Below, in pieces: positions 38,223-46,911 of a DNA stretch of 64,000 nt. Position 1 is the stretch's first letter. Each line of letters begins with the position of its first letter. The notes beneath the pieces were generated by a model. It was not told where the DNA came from and did no database searches. It saw only the letters and a list, made by a program, of their open reading frames with translations. The position numbers and the translations under genes were made by a program. The DNA is from Rivihabitans pingtungensis (lineage in GTDB: Bacteria > Pseudomonadota > Gammaproteobacteria > Burkholderiales > Aquaspirillaceae): positions 370,446 through 434,445 of the forward strand of contig NZ_QJKI01000001.1 in the NCBI RefSeq assembly GCF_003201855.1, written 5' to 3'.

Positions 38223-39010
38223 CGGGCTTCTCCTTGCGGGGTGGGCAACGCCGGCTGGCCGGTGCGGGCCTGCCGGTATTGCCGACAGGCTTCGCCAAAC
38301 GCGGTAAACAGCGCCAGCGAAGCCGGGTTGTGTGCATACTGCCATTCCGGGTGCCATTGCACCGCGTGCAGCCAGCCCGGCGCATCGGGCAGGCTGAAGG
38401 CTTCGATCAGCCCATCCGGCGCGTGCGCCTCGGCGCGCAGGCCGGGGGCCAGGGTGGCCACGCCTTGCTGATGCAGTGAGTTCACCTGAATCTCGTCCAC
38501 GCCCAGCGCCTGGGCCAGCAGGCTGCCGGGGCGCAGCCGCACCGGGTGCGCCAGCCCGTAGCTGACCTCCAGCGGCGCGTCGCCGGATAAATCCCGGTGG
38601 TCGGCCAGGCCGGCTTGTTCCTGCACATGCTGATGCAGCGTGCCGCCCAAGGCGACGTTGATCTCTTGAAAACCCCGGCAAATGCCCAGCAAGGGCATGC
38701 CGCGCGCGATCACTTCGCCAATCAGCGGCAGCGTGGTGGCGTCGCGCGCCGGGTCGTGCAGCGTGCCGGGGCGGCTGGCTGCGCCAGCGTAGTGCTGCGG
38801 CTCGACATTGGACAAGCTGCCGGTCAGCAACACGCCGTCAAACTGATCCAGCGCCGCCGCCAGCGGCAGCTGCCCGCCCAGCGCCGGCAGCAGCAGCGGC
38901 AAACAGCGGGCGCCGCCGGCCACGGCGGCGACGTATTTCACGCCAGCCGCATGAAACGGATGCTTGCCTACCGGCTTGATGTCACAGGGAATTCCCACTA
39001 CGGCGTACAT
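38219..39010 (-). CDS. puuD: Gamma-glutamyl-gamma-aminobutyrate hydrolase family (PuuD/SpuA-like)
   Basis: A 263-residue class I glutamine-amidotransferase-like hydrolase with nucleophile C111 in LLGICRGFQEINV and the His-Glu of VQWHPEWQ. It releases glutamate from gamma-glutamylated intermediates of putrescine breakdown. It is the first gene of puuD-puuA-spuC and is divergent from a PuuR-type regulator. Confidence 0.88.
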   Translation of the reverse strand: MYAVVGIPCDIKPVGKHPFHAAGVKYVAAVAGGARCLPLLLPALGGQLPLAAALDQFDGVLLTGSLSNVEPQHYAGAASRPGTLHDPARDATTLPLIGEVIARGMPLLGICRGFQEINVALGGTLHQHVQEQAGLADHRDLSGDAPLEVSYGLAHPVRLRPGSLLAQALGVDEIQVNSLHQQGVATLAPGLRAEAHAPDGLIEAFSLPDAPGWLHAVQWHPEWQYAHNPASLALFTAFGEACRQYRQARTGQPALPTPQGEAR

Positions 39011-39041
39011 GGCGCGCTCCTTGCACCCATCCGGAAGAAGA

Positions 39042-39149
39042 ACAGCTTACCCAACCCTCCTGGCGTTGTTGCCCGATCTTGCCGTGCTGTCAGCACGGTC
39101 TGCGGTCGCGCGCCTGGCCAGGCGCGCTGCGCTGAGTTTTGTGAGCTGT
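39042..39149. repeat. Correia-like repeat R1, copy at 39 kb
   Basis: A 108-nt copy with ends ACAGCTTACCCAACCC and GAGTTTTGTGAGCTGT and core GATCTTGCCGTGCTG...GTCTGCGG. Unlike most copies, it lies upstream of a gene start (32 nt before puuD), inside the puuD/puuR divergent promoter region. Confidence 0.85.
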
Positions 39150-39299
39150 CCGAAATATCTGTCAGGACTGATGCCATCGTTAACAAGTTCTTAAGTTCTG
39201 CGGCCATAGCGATTACCATAGGCGGCCGCGCCGCCGGCTCAGGCCATGGGCGTGAGTGAGGCAAATCGCATGGTTTGTTTAAAAAAATCTACAATACCG

Positions 39300-39321
39300 C
39301 CAGATTGTTTGTAAATTCTGG
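39300..39321. promoter_or_regulatory. Candidate operator in the puuD-puuR intergenic region
   Basis: CCAGA-N12-TCTGG is a 22-nt interrupted palindrome in an AT-rich setting midway between the divergent genes. PuuR-type regulators bind such intergenic sites; assignment is by position and symmetry only. Confidence 0.4.
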
Positions 39322-39471
39322 CTGCAAACGGGCTGGCATGCCAAGAAACACCGGTTTTGCCATGCAGCATTCGTGCCATTGTCGTAGCATGAATGGGCAG
39401 GTCGTCTAGAATTGTGAACAGTGGTGACCGCAAGCGGCGCAGGCCGTCTTGCATATCAGGAAGGATCAGGC

Positions 39472-40017
39472 ATGGATGTGGGCGCGCGTTTGCGCATGGT
39501 GAGGGACAAGTTCGGGCTGTCGCAGCGTGAGCTGGCCAAACGGGCCGGCGTCACCAATGGCACCATTTCCCTGATTGAACAGAACCGGGTCAGCCCGTCG
39601 ATCAGCTCGCTGAAGAAAGTGCTGGAAGGTCTGCCCATGTCGCTGGCCGACTTCTTCACCTTCGACGCCGAGACGGCCGCACAGCAGGTGTTTTACCGCC
39701 ATGATGAGCTGCCCGACCTGGGCAATAACGGCATCGAGCTGCGGCTGGTGGGCGTGGGGCACGAGCGGCGCGACATCGCCATCCTGCGCGAGCGCTATGA
39801 GATTAACGCCGACACCGGGCCGGACATGCTGCAACACGACGGCCAGGAAGGCGGCGTGGTCATCCGTGGCCATGTAGAGCTCACCGTAGGCACAGAATCA
39901 CGGGTGCTGGGCCCTGGCGACGCTTACTATTTTGACAGCCAGCAGCCGCACCGCTTTCGCAATGTCGGCGATGAAATTTGCGAAGTGGTCAGCGCCAGCT
40001 CGCCGCCCACCTTCTGA
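39472..40017 (+). CDS. puuR: XRE-cupin transcriptional regulator, PuuR-like
   Basis: A 181-residue regulator with an N-terminal XRE helix-turn-helix (residues about 5-60: GLSQRELAKRAGVTNGTISLIEQ) and a C-terminal cupin sensor domain (ending GDAYYFDSQQPHRFRN). This architecture is that of PuuR, which represses putrescine use genes in E. coli until putrescine binds. It is divergent from puuD-puuA-spuC, its likely targets. The ATG at 39472 follows an AGGA site. Confidence 0.9.
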   Translation: MDVGARLRMVRDKFGLSQRELAKRAGVTNGTISLIEQNRVSPSISSLKKVLEGLPMSLADFFTFDAETAAQQVFYRHDELPDLGNNGIELRLVGVGHERRDIAILRERYEINADTGPDMLQHDGQEGGVVIRGHVELTVGTESRVLGPGDAYYFDSQQPHRFRNVGDEICEVVSASSPPTF

Positions 40018-40110
40018 TGATCCCGTCTGACGGGCTCATTGTCAGCCGCGCCGATTGCGTGGCGTTTGGTGAGCCGCGTAGCAAACAGGGGCCGCCAGGC
40101 AGCCACACTT

Positions 40111-40225
40111 AGAGCGGCTAACAAAACCCTCCTGGCGTTGTTGCCCGACCTTGCCGTACTACCCGTACTGTCTGCGGTCGCGCGCCTAGCCAGGATCGCT
40201 TCGCTGAGTTTTGTTTAGCCACACT
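40111..40225. repeat. Correia-like repeat R1, copy at 40.1 kb
   Basis: About 115 nt, with left end AGAGCGGCTAACAAAACCC and right end GAGTTTTGTTTAGCCACACT. The interior CCTTGCCGTACTACCC and GTACTGTCTGCGGTC is the closest match to the Neisseria Correia core. Its right end meets the TAA stop of the DUF4136 gene. A direct repeat AGCCACACTTAG occurs at 40101-40112 and 40217-40228. Confidence 0.92.
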
Positions 40226-40785
40226 TAGGGTGCTGGCGGCGGCAGCGCCTTGATCACCTGACGCATGCCATCCAGCATGCCGGCCTCGTCCCACTGACCA
40301 TTGCTGTTGAGCGTGGCGCGGGTTTCGCCGCGCCACAGCAGTGCACCATCCTTGAGCAGGTCCACCCGCAAGCGGCCTTCCTGATAGTCGCGCTGCATCG
40401 GCACTTGCCAGCCCAAACCCCAGCCCGGATAGATGCCCCGGCCAATGCCCACGCTGACGCGCGGGCGTGGGTCGATGATCTGGCTGACTTCGCGCTGTTC
40501 GACTTCCACATTCACCTGCACATCGGCCTGACGCGACAAGGGGCTGACACCGCGCTCGGCAAATGCCGTGGCCAGCACACGGCCGATGCGGTCTTTTTGC
40601 AAGGTGTTGTCGGCGTCCAGCCGGCCCTGGGCGTCGTAAACGCGCACCTCGCCCAGTTGATAGGTGCGCAGCGGCGGCAGCGGTCGGGCCGGGTTGTAGT
40701 CGGTCTGCACCGACAACTGGGCGCAGCCGGCCAGCAGCGTCAGCGCAGCGCTGGCCAGCAAGACATGGCGAATCATCGAGCGCAT
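40225..40785 (-). CDS. DUF4136 domain lipoprotein
   Basis: The 186-residue product has a lipoprotein signal with lipobox LLAGC (Cys near 21) and a DUF4136 domain (DYNPARPLPPLRTYQLGE to the C-terminal LLWRGETRATL). Such proteins sit in the outer membrane or periplasm; their function is unknown. A GGAGGG site supports the ATG at 40785. Confidence 0.88.
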   Translation of the reverse strand: MRSMIRHVLLASAALTLLAGCAQLSVQTDYNPARPLPPLRTYQLGEVRVYDAQGRLDADNTLQKDRIGRVLATAFAERGVSPLSRQADVQVNVEVEQREVSQIIDPRPRVSVGIGRGIYPGWGLGWQVPMQRDYQEGRLRVDLLKDGALLWRGETRATLNSNGQWDEAGMLDGMRQVIKALPPPAP

Positions 40786-40820
40786 CGCACCCTCCAGAAC
40801 CCGGCGGCGCGCCGGGAGAA

Positions 40821-41306
40821 TCAATCGCGGAAGTTATTGTATTGCAGCGGGAAATCCGTGACTTCCTTGCGCACCATGGCGATGCACTCTTGCAGCAGAT
40901 CGCGCTTGGCGCCGGACACGCGCACGGCGTCGCCCTGGATCGACGCCTGCACCTTCAGCTTGCTGTCCTTGATCAGACGTACCAGCTTCTTGGCCAGTTC
41001 GGTGTCCACGCCCACTTTGACGGTGATGGCCTGCTTGACCTTGTTGCCGCTGACTTTTTCGACTTTGGCGTAATCCAGGCAGCGGATGTCCACATTGCGC
41101 TTGCTGAGCTTGGTCTTGAGCACGTCAATCACCTGCTCCAGCTTGAAATCATCGTCGGCAAACACGGTCAGCACCTTGTCGCCCTGCTCGACGCGGGCGT
41201 CCGAGCCCTTGAAGTCAAAGCGGTTGCTGACTTCTTTGTTGCACTGCTCGACGGCGTTCTTGATTTCGACGACATCGACTTCCGAAACAATATCAAATGA
41301 TGGCAT
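40821..41306 (-). CDS. yajQ: YajQ family cyclic di-GMP/nucleotide-binding protein
   Basis: A 161-residue cytosolic protein starting [21 protein letters not shown] and ending [11 protein letters not shown], both strictly conserved in YajQ. Xanthomonas homologues bind cyclic di-GMP and modulate a transcription factor; E. coli YajQ binds nucleotides or tRNA. It has two ferredoxin-like folds. Confidence 0.96.
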   Translation of the reverse strand: MPSFDIVSEVDVVEIKNAVEQCNKEVSNRFDFKGSDARVEQGDKVLTVFADDDFKLEQVIDVLKTKLSKRNVDIRCLDYAKVEKVSGNKVKQAITVKVGVDTELAKKLVRLIKDSKLKVQASIQGDAVRVSGAKRDLLQECIAMVRKEVTDFPLQYNNFRD

Positions 41307-41339
41307 AACATTTCCTGAGGCGGGTAAACCCGGCTGCGC

Positions 41340-41543
41340 TTATTTGGCGATGATGTAGCTGACCAGCAGCTCTTTGAACACAAAGCCGGTGACGCCAAAA
41401 CCCAGCGCCAGAAACAGCACGAACATGCCAAAGCGGCCGGCGTTGGACTTTTTGCCCAGATCCCAGATGATGAAGCCCATGAACAGGATCAGACCGGTAA
41501 GCAGCACGGCCATCGAGATATTGGTGAATTGTTCTTCAGACAT
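41340..41543 (-). CDS. DUF2788 family small membrane protein
   Basis: A 67-residue protein with two membrane helices (ISMAVLLTGLILFMGFIIW and GMFVLFLALGFGVTGFVFK) separated by a positively charged loop DLGKKSNAGR. This matches DUF2788 in size and layout; function unknown. An alternative ATG six codons upstream is possible. It lies 33 nt downstream of nothing obvious and before yajQ, probably co-transcribed. Confidence 0.75.
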   Translation of the reverse strand: MSEEQFTNISMAVLLTGLILFMGFIIWDLGKKSNAGRFGMFVLFLALGFGVTGFVFKELLVSYIIAK

Positions 41544-41867
41544 GCGGTTCTGCTCCAGCATCGGCGCGCGCCGAGGATGAAAAAAGCGATATTGTATAGA
41601 CAAGGACAGCATGGGGAAACGACACCTGCCACTGACATGGCCTGGTGACGGACGGCCAAGGAACTTTTGCCCGGGCTCAGGGTCCGGGTGAGGTTCGCCA
41701 GGTGGCTGCATATGCTGATCTGGCCCCCGGGCGCCGGCCCGGATACGGCGCACAAAGTGCCGGGCAAAGCGGCCGGCATGTCATATAATGGCAACACAAG
41801 CTTAATATTGTGCAGTGCAAACCCCCCGTATCATCACGACAGGTTCGACACTCACCAGGAACGTGAC

Positions 41868-42179
41868 ATGAATGCAGCAAAAAAAATCCGCAAATTGATC
41901 GAATCCGGCGCCGCCGAGGGCGATGTGGCCGTGTTGGTGGATCTGGCGCGCAGCCTGGAAACCGGTGTGCCTTTTCAGTTGTCGCAACTGAACGCGCTGG
42001 ACATGCGCAATTTCGATCTGGCCATGGAGCTGATTGCCGATTGGCGCTTTGACCATCACATCCCGGCACGGCGCAAACTGACCGATGTCATCATGAATCT
42101 GCACGAGGAAAGCGCCGCCGAGTCGGTGGATCTGGCCCCGGTGGCCGAGCGTATTGAGGCCGCCGACAAGGCGGAGTGA
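41868..42179 (+). CDS. Small conserved hypothetical protein, 103 residues
   Basis: A soluble, helix-rich acidic protein (MNAAKKIRKLIESGAAEGD...). I do not recognise a named family. An AGGA site precedes the ATG, composition and codon use are normal, and a strong terminator follows, so it is a monocistronic real gene. Confidence 0.75.
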   Translation: MNAAKKIRKLIESGAAEGDVAVLVDLARSLETGVPFQLSQLNALDMRNFDLAMELIADWRFDHHIPARRKLTDVIMNLHEESAAESVDLAPVAERIEAADKAE

Positions 42180-42200
42180 GCCACTGCGCGCTTGCATGCA

Positions 42201-42235
42201 CAGCCGCCGGCCTTTGGTCGGCGGCTGTTGTTTTT
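42201..42235 (+). terminator. Rho-independent terminator after the 103-residue gene
   Basis: CAGCCGCCG (42201-42209) and CGGCGGCTG (42219-42227) form a 9-bp stem followed by TTGTTTTT. Confidence 0.88.
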
Positions 42236-42460
42236 ACAGGCGATTAAGTGCAACACATGGCACTTATTTTTCCATAAAGTGCAATATCATCCATTATATG
42301 GCTGTGCGCTTTGGCCGCCTGCACAGACCCGGCTGGCACGCCGTTCATACGTCGCCAAATCACTTTGGCTGCCGGCCTGACGCCTGGCCAATCGGCACAG
42401 CTGACCCGTGCCTTTCGCCAGCGCATTATTGGTGCCAGCGCGACGGAATCCGCACAGCGC

Positions 42461-43186
42461 TCAACGGATATCCCGCGCCTGCCGTGGCGCAAACTGACGT
42501 TCCTGCTGGCGTTGGCCAGATTGCCGGGCCAATACCACCACCAGGCACGAAGCCAACAGCGACACCAGCGCATCGGTGATAAAGCTGGCTATGCCGGCGG
42601 CGGCCAGCGAAAAAGTCACGATCTGCAAGGCACTGACCGTCAGCAAGGTCAGCGTAGTGAGCAACCAGCCTTGGCGATGTCGGGCCACCCAGGCCAGTGG
42701 AAACAGATACAGCGCGTGCAGCCGGATATCGTTGCCACTGTAAAGATCCAGCAAAAAAATAGCGCCAATCGCCAGCATGACAAGTCCCGTCTGCCAGTGC
42801 TGCAGATGAGGCGTGCTGGTGGCATGGCTGTGCTGATGGTCAAACCGCCGTTCGGCCTGCCCCAGATGGCTGATCAGCACATGCGAAAGCAGATTCACCC
42901 CCAAGCCGGCCAGGGCTGCCGGCAGCACATACAACACCAGGGCCAGCTGATCGGTAAACAACTGCATGCCAGGCAGGTCTGGCGTGCGCCGGGCTTTTTC
43001 GGTCAGCGATTGCAGCAGCGCCACGTCCACCCCGGCCAATACCATCAGCAGCATGGCAAAGCCCAGCACGGTCCGTCGCGAAATCGACCAGCGACCATAC
43101 AGAAAAGCATAAGCCCCGGCGGGCGCCACCAGCGAACACACCACCAGTAGCACCAGCTCCAGTTCCAGCAGCACGCCTGATCTCAT
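42461..43186 (-). CDS. Integral membrane protein of unknown function
   Basis: A 241-residue protein with about seven hydrophobic helices and a histidine-rich cytoplasmic loop (RRFDHQHSHATSTPHLQH). The C-terminal part (LYLFPLAWVARHRQGWLLT) recalls the membrane sensor regions that precede kinase or GGDEF domains, but no output domain is attached. The start at 43186 (MRSGVLLELELV) is chosen to begin with the first helix. Function unknown. Confidence 0.65.
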   Translation of the reverse strand: MRSGVLLELELVLLVVCSLVAPAGAYAFLYGRWSISRRTVLGFAMLLMVLAGVDVALLQSLTEKARRTPDLPGMQLFTDQLALVLYVLPAALAGLGVNLLSHVLISHLGQAERRFDHQHSHATSTPHLQHWQTGLVMLAIGAIFLLDLYSGNDIRLHALYLFPLAWVARHRQGWLLTTLTLLTVSALQIVTFSLAAAGIASFITDALVSLLASCLVVVLARQSGQRQQERQFAPRQARDIR

Positions 43187-43572
43187 GGCCGGATACCCGG
43201 ATGGGATAGCTGGATGAGGCTGCGGAGGGGCATATCGAGGGTTCCATGGGATTCTGGCGGCAATGTCGCAGCATAGCGCGATGGCGCACCGCCAGCGGTA
43301 ACAAAGTGCAACAGTGTGTGTCATGCGCAAGCGGGTACTGGATTCGGTCTGCCGGGGTTGCCCCATCACCGTGTTGTTCTGAACAAGAGTAAATATGTTT
43401 ACCGATGTGGTGTCTGTGTCCTGACGACTGACCTTGCAGGGCATGGCCTCGTTGCTGCGGGATGTGATGACGGCCATAGGGGTCAAGTCGGTGGCGGCAG
43501 GCGGAGCGTGAGGCATGGGCGGCAACGGTGTACAATCGCCGCTCACCGCAAACTTGCGCACAAGGTGTGGCC
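43187..43572. other. Gene-free region between divergent membrane-protein gene and ccoS
   Basis: 386 bases without a supportable gene; the open frames extending the membrane protein upstream have no homologous-looking sequence. AAAGTGCAAC occurs here (43304) and again near 42246, in a similar context, but I cannot assign a function. Confidence 0.35.
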
Positions 43573-43746
43573 GTGGAAAGTCTGTATTTGCTGATTCCGT
43601 TTTCGATTCTGCTCGCCTTTGTGATTGGCGGGCTGTTCTGGTGGGCTACCCGCTCAGGCCAGTTCGACGATCTGGAAGGCCCCGGACATCGCATCCTGAT
43701 GGACGATGATTCAACCAAACCAGAAAACAAACAGCCGCCGCCCTGA
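43573..43746 (+). CDS. ccoS: cbb3-type cytochrome oxidase assembly protein CcoS
   Basis: A 57-residue single-helix protein with MESLYLLIPFSILLAFVIGGLFWWA (listed here in two pieces: MESLYLLIPFSILL and AFVIGGLFWWA), followed by SGQFDDLEGPGHRILMDDD, the strongly conserved CcoS signature. CcoS helps insert cofactors into cbb3 oxidase. It starts with GTG. The other cco genes are not in the window. Confidence 0.93.
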   Translation: MESLYLLIPFSILLAFVIGGLFWWATRSGQFDDLEGPGHRILMDDDSTKPENKQPPP

Positions 43747-43785
43747 GCACCGTGCTCTGCGGTGCGCCGCGCCAGAGAGTTTTTC

Positions 43786-45075
43786 ATGTCCAGTACATTT
43801 GCTTTTTTTGCCAGCCGGCGTTTTCTGCCGCTGTTCTCTACCCAGTTTCTGGGCGCTTTCAATGACAATCTGCTGAAAACCGCATTCCTGGTGTGGGTGA
43901 GCTACGCTGGGCTGTCGTTTGCCGGCTTGCCCGCCGAGCAGATTGTCAATCTGGCTTCCGGCTTGTTCATTCTGCCGTTTTTCCTGTTTTCGGCCACCGC
44001 TGGCCGGTTGGCGGAAAAAATCGACAAGGCCCGTGTGGCGCGCTGGGTGAAGCTTAGCGAGCTGGCCATCATGTTGCTGGCGGCACTGGGGTTTTACCAG
44101 CAACACGCGGGCGTGCTGCTGCTGGCGCTGTTCCTGATGGGCGCCCATTCCACTTTTTTTGGTCCGGTCAAATACGCCATGCTGCCGCAGCATCTGCGCC
44201 CGCACGAGCTGATTGGTGGCAATGGCCTGATCGAGATGGGCACTTTTATTGCCATCCTGCTTGGCCAGATGGCCGGTGGCATGCTGGCGCTGCATTCACT
44301 GCCACTGACCATCGCGCTGCTGATGCTGGCGGCGGCGCTGGGCTGGGCCAGCAGCCGGACAATTCCACCCGCCCCGCCCAGCGCACCAGACTTGCCGCTA
44401 CACCTGAATTTATGGCGCGACACCGCAGACCTGCTGTGCCAGGCACGACGCACACCGGCCTTGTGGACCGCCATGCTGGGGATTTCCTGGTTCTGGTTGC
44501 TCGGCGCGGTATACCTGACTCAACTGCCCACCTTCACCCGCCTGCATCTGGGTGGCGACCCACAGGTATATACCTTGATTCTGGCGGTGTTTTCGGTGGC
44601 AATTGGCCTGGGTTCGATGCTGTGCGCGCGGCTGTCCCATACTCAGCTACGGCTGGGTTGGGTGGGCGTGGGCTTGCTGGGCATGACGGTGGCCGGGCTG
44701 GATTTGTATGCCGCCAGTCATGCCCGGCACAGCGGCGAGCTGATGGGGCTGGCGACATATCTGGCGCGCCCGGCGGCTTGGCGACAATTGCTGGATTTTG
44801 CCTTGCTGGGCGGTTTTGGCGGCTTGTTCACGGTGCCGCTGTACACCTGGCTGCAAACCGCCAGCCCGGAAGATTTTCGCGCGCAGGCAATTGCAGCCAA
44901 CAATATCGTCAACGGCCTGTTCATGGTGGCGGCCGCTGCACTCAGCGCCGTGCTGCTGGCCTGGCTGGATAGCATTGCCTTGCTGTTTCTCTGTGTGGCG
45001 GTGTGCAATCTGCCGGCCTTGTGGTGGCTGGCGCGGCGCGAGCCGATGCTGTGGCCGTGGCGACGGCAGGGCTAA
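43786..45075 (+). CDS. MFS transporter, LplT-like (lysophospholipid transporter family)
   Basis: A 429-residue protein with twelve helices. The opening RRFLPLFSTQFLGAFNDNLLKTA and the loop TFFGPVKYAMLPQHL are diagnostic of the LplT/Aas N-terminal MFS family, which flips lysophospholipids across the inner membrane for reacylation. No acyltransferase domain is attached or adjacent. It starts 39 nt after ccoS and may share its transcript. Confidence 0.88.
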   Translation: MSSTFAFFASRRFLPLFSTQFLGAFNDNLLKTAFLVWVSYAGLSFAGLPAEQIVNLASGLFILPFFLFSATAGRLAEKIDKARVARWVKLSELAIMLLAALGFYQQHAGVLLLALFLMGAHSTFFGPVKYAMLPQHLRPHELIGGNGLIEMGTFIAILLGQMAGGMLALHSLPLTIALLMLAAALGWASSRTIPPAPPSAPDLPLHLNLWRDTADLLCQARRTPALWTAMLGISWFWLLGAVYLTQLPTFTRLHLGGDPQVYTLILAVFSVAIGLGSMLCARLSHTQLRLGWVGVGLLGMTVAGLDLYAASHARHSGELMGLATYLARPAAWRQLLDFALLGGFGGLFTVPLYTWLQTASPEDFRAQAIAANNIVNGLFMVAAAALSAVLLAWLDSIALLFLCVAVCNLPALWWLARREPMLWPWRRQG

Positions 45076-45088
45076 AAGCGTGTTCAAC

Positions 45089-45111
45089 GCGCCGCTCACA
45101 AAACGCAGCGC
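45089..45111. repeat. Partial R1 repeat, left end only
   Basis: CGCCGCTCACAAAACGCAGCGC matches the left arm of R1, 14 nt after the MFS gene stop; the rest of the element is absent. Confidence 0.55.
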
Positions 45112-45132
45112 AAAGACGGCAACAAGCATGTC

Positions 45133-45465
45133 TCAGCGCGGCTGAGCACCAGGGAAGCTGTCGACAAACTGCACGCGCACATCGGGAAAGCTGTCTACAT
45201 ACTGGATGCGCACATCCGGAAAACTTTCTACCTGCTGCCAGCGCCCGCAGCGATCCGGAAAGCTATTGACCCACTGCACGCGCATATCCGGAAACGATGC
45301 CACGACTTGCACGCGCACATCGGGAAAACTGTTCACCACCTGCACCCGGCCGGCCAGGGGCTTGCCATTGAATGTGCAGCGGGCTGCATCCAGACCGCCC
45401 CCTTGGGCCAGTGCGCTGGCACTGGCCAGTCCGATGGCCAGTTGGCCAAGACGAAGACATGACAT
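45133..45465 (-). CDS. Secreted protein with six SFPD repeats
   Basis: The 110-residue product has a signal peptide (cleavage near ALA-QG, residue 21), a short CTFNGKPLAG segment and then six ~11-residue units of the form hQhVxSFPDhR (VQVVNSFPDVR, VQVVASFPDMR and so on), one of which is interrupted by RCGRWQ. Similar small VDSFPD-repeat periplasmic proteins occur in Gammaproteobacteria as uncharacterised proteins. Two cysteines (CTFN and RCG) could form a disulfide. The ATG is preceded by AGGA. Confidence 0.82.
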   Translation of the reverse strand: MSCLRLGQLAIGLASASALAQGGGLDAARCTFNGKPLAGRVQVVNSFPDVRVQVVASFPDMRVQWVNSFPDRCGRWQQVESFPDVRIQYVDSFPDVRVQFVDSFPGAQPR

Positions 45466-45617
45466 GGTATTTCCTTTCTGAGTGAGTCGGGCAAACCCTC
45501 AATATGGCCATACGGATTCGCCTGAGCGCGCTGGCCCAGGTCAACAGCGCGCCCTTGCCGTCGTGGGTTTTGCGCGCTATGGTAAGGTGATTGTCTGCCC
45601 CTTATCAGGAGCCTGCC

Positions 45618-46010
45618 ATGCCTGTTACCCCGCTAGACCGCGCCAGCGCCGCCCGTGTGGCGGCGCTGCCTTCACAAGCGGTGTCCAGCCAGCCATTTGC
45701 TGAATTGCTACACAGCAAACAAACCCGCATCGGCTTGAACCCGGCCAGCGTACTGGATGCCTTGTCGCCCGCAGCCCGGCGTGCTTTTGATGCCGCCATG
45801 CGTGCTACCCCCACACTGGCGGGCCAGGATGTGGGAGCGCAAGCCGTCAGCAGTTCGCCAGCGGTGCTGAATGCCGCACTGGACAGCCTGCTGAATCCAA
45901 GCTCGCCGGATTTCACCCCCGAAGCAGTCAAGACCGCCTTGCGCCAATTGCAGGCCAGTCTGGCAGCGGGTAAAGCACCGACTACTCCATCGGCCACGCC
46001 GTCTGCATAA
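45618..46010 (+). CDS. Hypothetical protein, 130 residues
   Basis: An Ala/Ser/Pro-rich soluble protein (MPVTPLDRASAARVAALPS...) with a predicted helical centre (SPAARRAFDAAMRAT) and a low-complexity tail TPSATPSA. The start has a good AGGAG site. I recognise no domain; the type resembles small secreted or flagellar-hook-associated proteins, without further support. Confidence 0.65.
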   Translation: MPVTPLDRASAARVAALPSQAVSSQPFAELLHSKQTRIGLNPASVLDALSPAARRAFDAAMRATPTLAGQDVGAQAVSSSPAVLNAALDSLLNPSSPDFTPEAVKTALRQLQASLAAGKAPTTPSATPSA

Positions 46011-46126
46011 CTGGCTGCGGAGCCAGACCCGCGCCGGCCATGGCTTCAGGTAGAATGGCGCATTCACTGCGGCCCCGTCCGTGTCTGGGCCGCGCACCGT
46101 TGCCACCCTGAATCTGGAGATGCCCA

Positions 46127-46816
46127 ATGAAACCTTCCCTGCCTGTTGCCGTGGTGCTGTCTGGTTGCGGCGTGTATGACGGCACTGAAATCACCGAAGC
46201 CGTGGGCCTGCTGATTGCCCTGTCGCAAGCCGGCTTCAGCTACCGCTGTTATGCGCCAGTTCGCGAGCAATATCATGTGGTGGATCACTTCAAGGGCGCA
46301 CCGGCCGACGGCGCGCGCAATATCCTCACCGAATCGGCGCGTATTGCCCGCGGCGCCATTCAACCGCTGAGCGCCTTCAAGGCTTCTGAGCATTGCGCGC
46401 TGGCCTTTCCCGGCGGTTTTGGCGCCGCCAAAAACCTGACCACCTTTATCGACCAGGGCGACAAGGCGCAGCTGTACGCCGATGTCAACTCGGCAGTGAC
46501 TGACGCCATGGCGCGCAAGCTGCCGCTGCTGGCGCTGTGCGCTGCGCCGCTGGTGCTGGGCATTGCCGCCCGTGACGCCGGCTTGAGCGGCGTGCGGCTG
46601 ACTTTTGGCGATTGCGAAGGCCCGGCCATGAACGCCGCGCTGGCCACCTGGGGCCAGACCCATGTGGTCACTCCACTTGAACAGGCCTGCGTGGACAGCA
46701 AGCACCGCATGATCAGTGCACCGGCCTATATGTACGGCGACGCCAAGCCGGCCGAGGTATTTGCCAGCATTCAGGCAGCGGTGAAGGCGCTGGACGAGAT
46801 GCTGGCGGCTGCTTGA
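46127..46816 (+). CDS. elbB: Isoprenoid biosynthesis glyoxalase ElbB
   Basis: A 229-residue DJ-1/PfpI-superfamily protein. VAVVLSGCGVYDGTEI, AFPGGFGAAKN and the nucleophile cysteine in LALCAAPLVLG are typical of ElbB, which in E. coli has glyoxalase activity and was linked to isoprenoid biosynthesis. Preceded by a reasonable ribosome site and followed by a strong hairpin shared with gltX. Confidence 0.93.
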   Translation: MKPSLPVAVVLSGCGVYDGTEITEAVGLLIALSQAGFSYRCYAPVREQYHVVDHFKGAPADGARNILTESARIARGAIQPLSAFKASEHCALAFPGGFGAAKNLTTFIDQGDKAQLYADVNSAVTDAMARKLPLLALCAAPLVLGIAARDAGLSGVRLTFGDCEGPAMNAALATWGQTHVVTPLEQACVDSKHRMISAPAYMYGDAKPAEVFASIQAAVKALDEMLAAA

Positions 46817-46836
46817 GCGAGATCGCGCCATCGCCA

Positions 46837-46880
46837 TGACAAAGCGGCGGACAGAGTGAACACTGTCCGCCGCTTTGTCA
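46837..46880. terminator. Perfect 18-bp hairpin between convergent elbB and gltX
   Basis: TGACAAAGCGGCGGACAG (46837-46854) pairs exactly with CTGTCCGCCGCTTTGTCA (46863-46880), with an 8-nt loop. Position between convergent genes suggests a bidirectional terminator, although no T-run follows. Confidence 0.75.
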
Positions 46881-46911
46881 CATCGTCACTGGCCTGACGG
46901 CCCAGTTAGCA

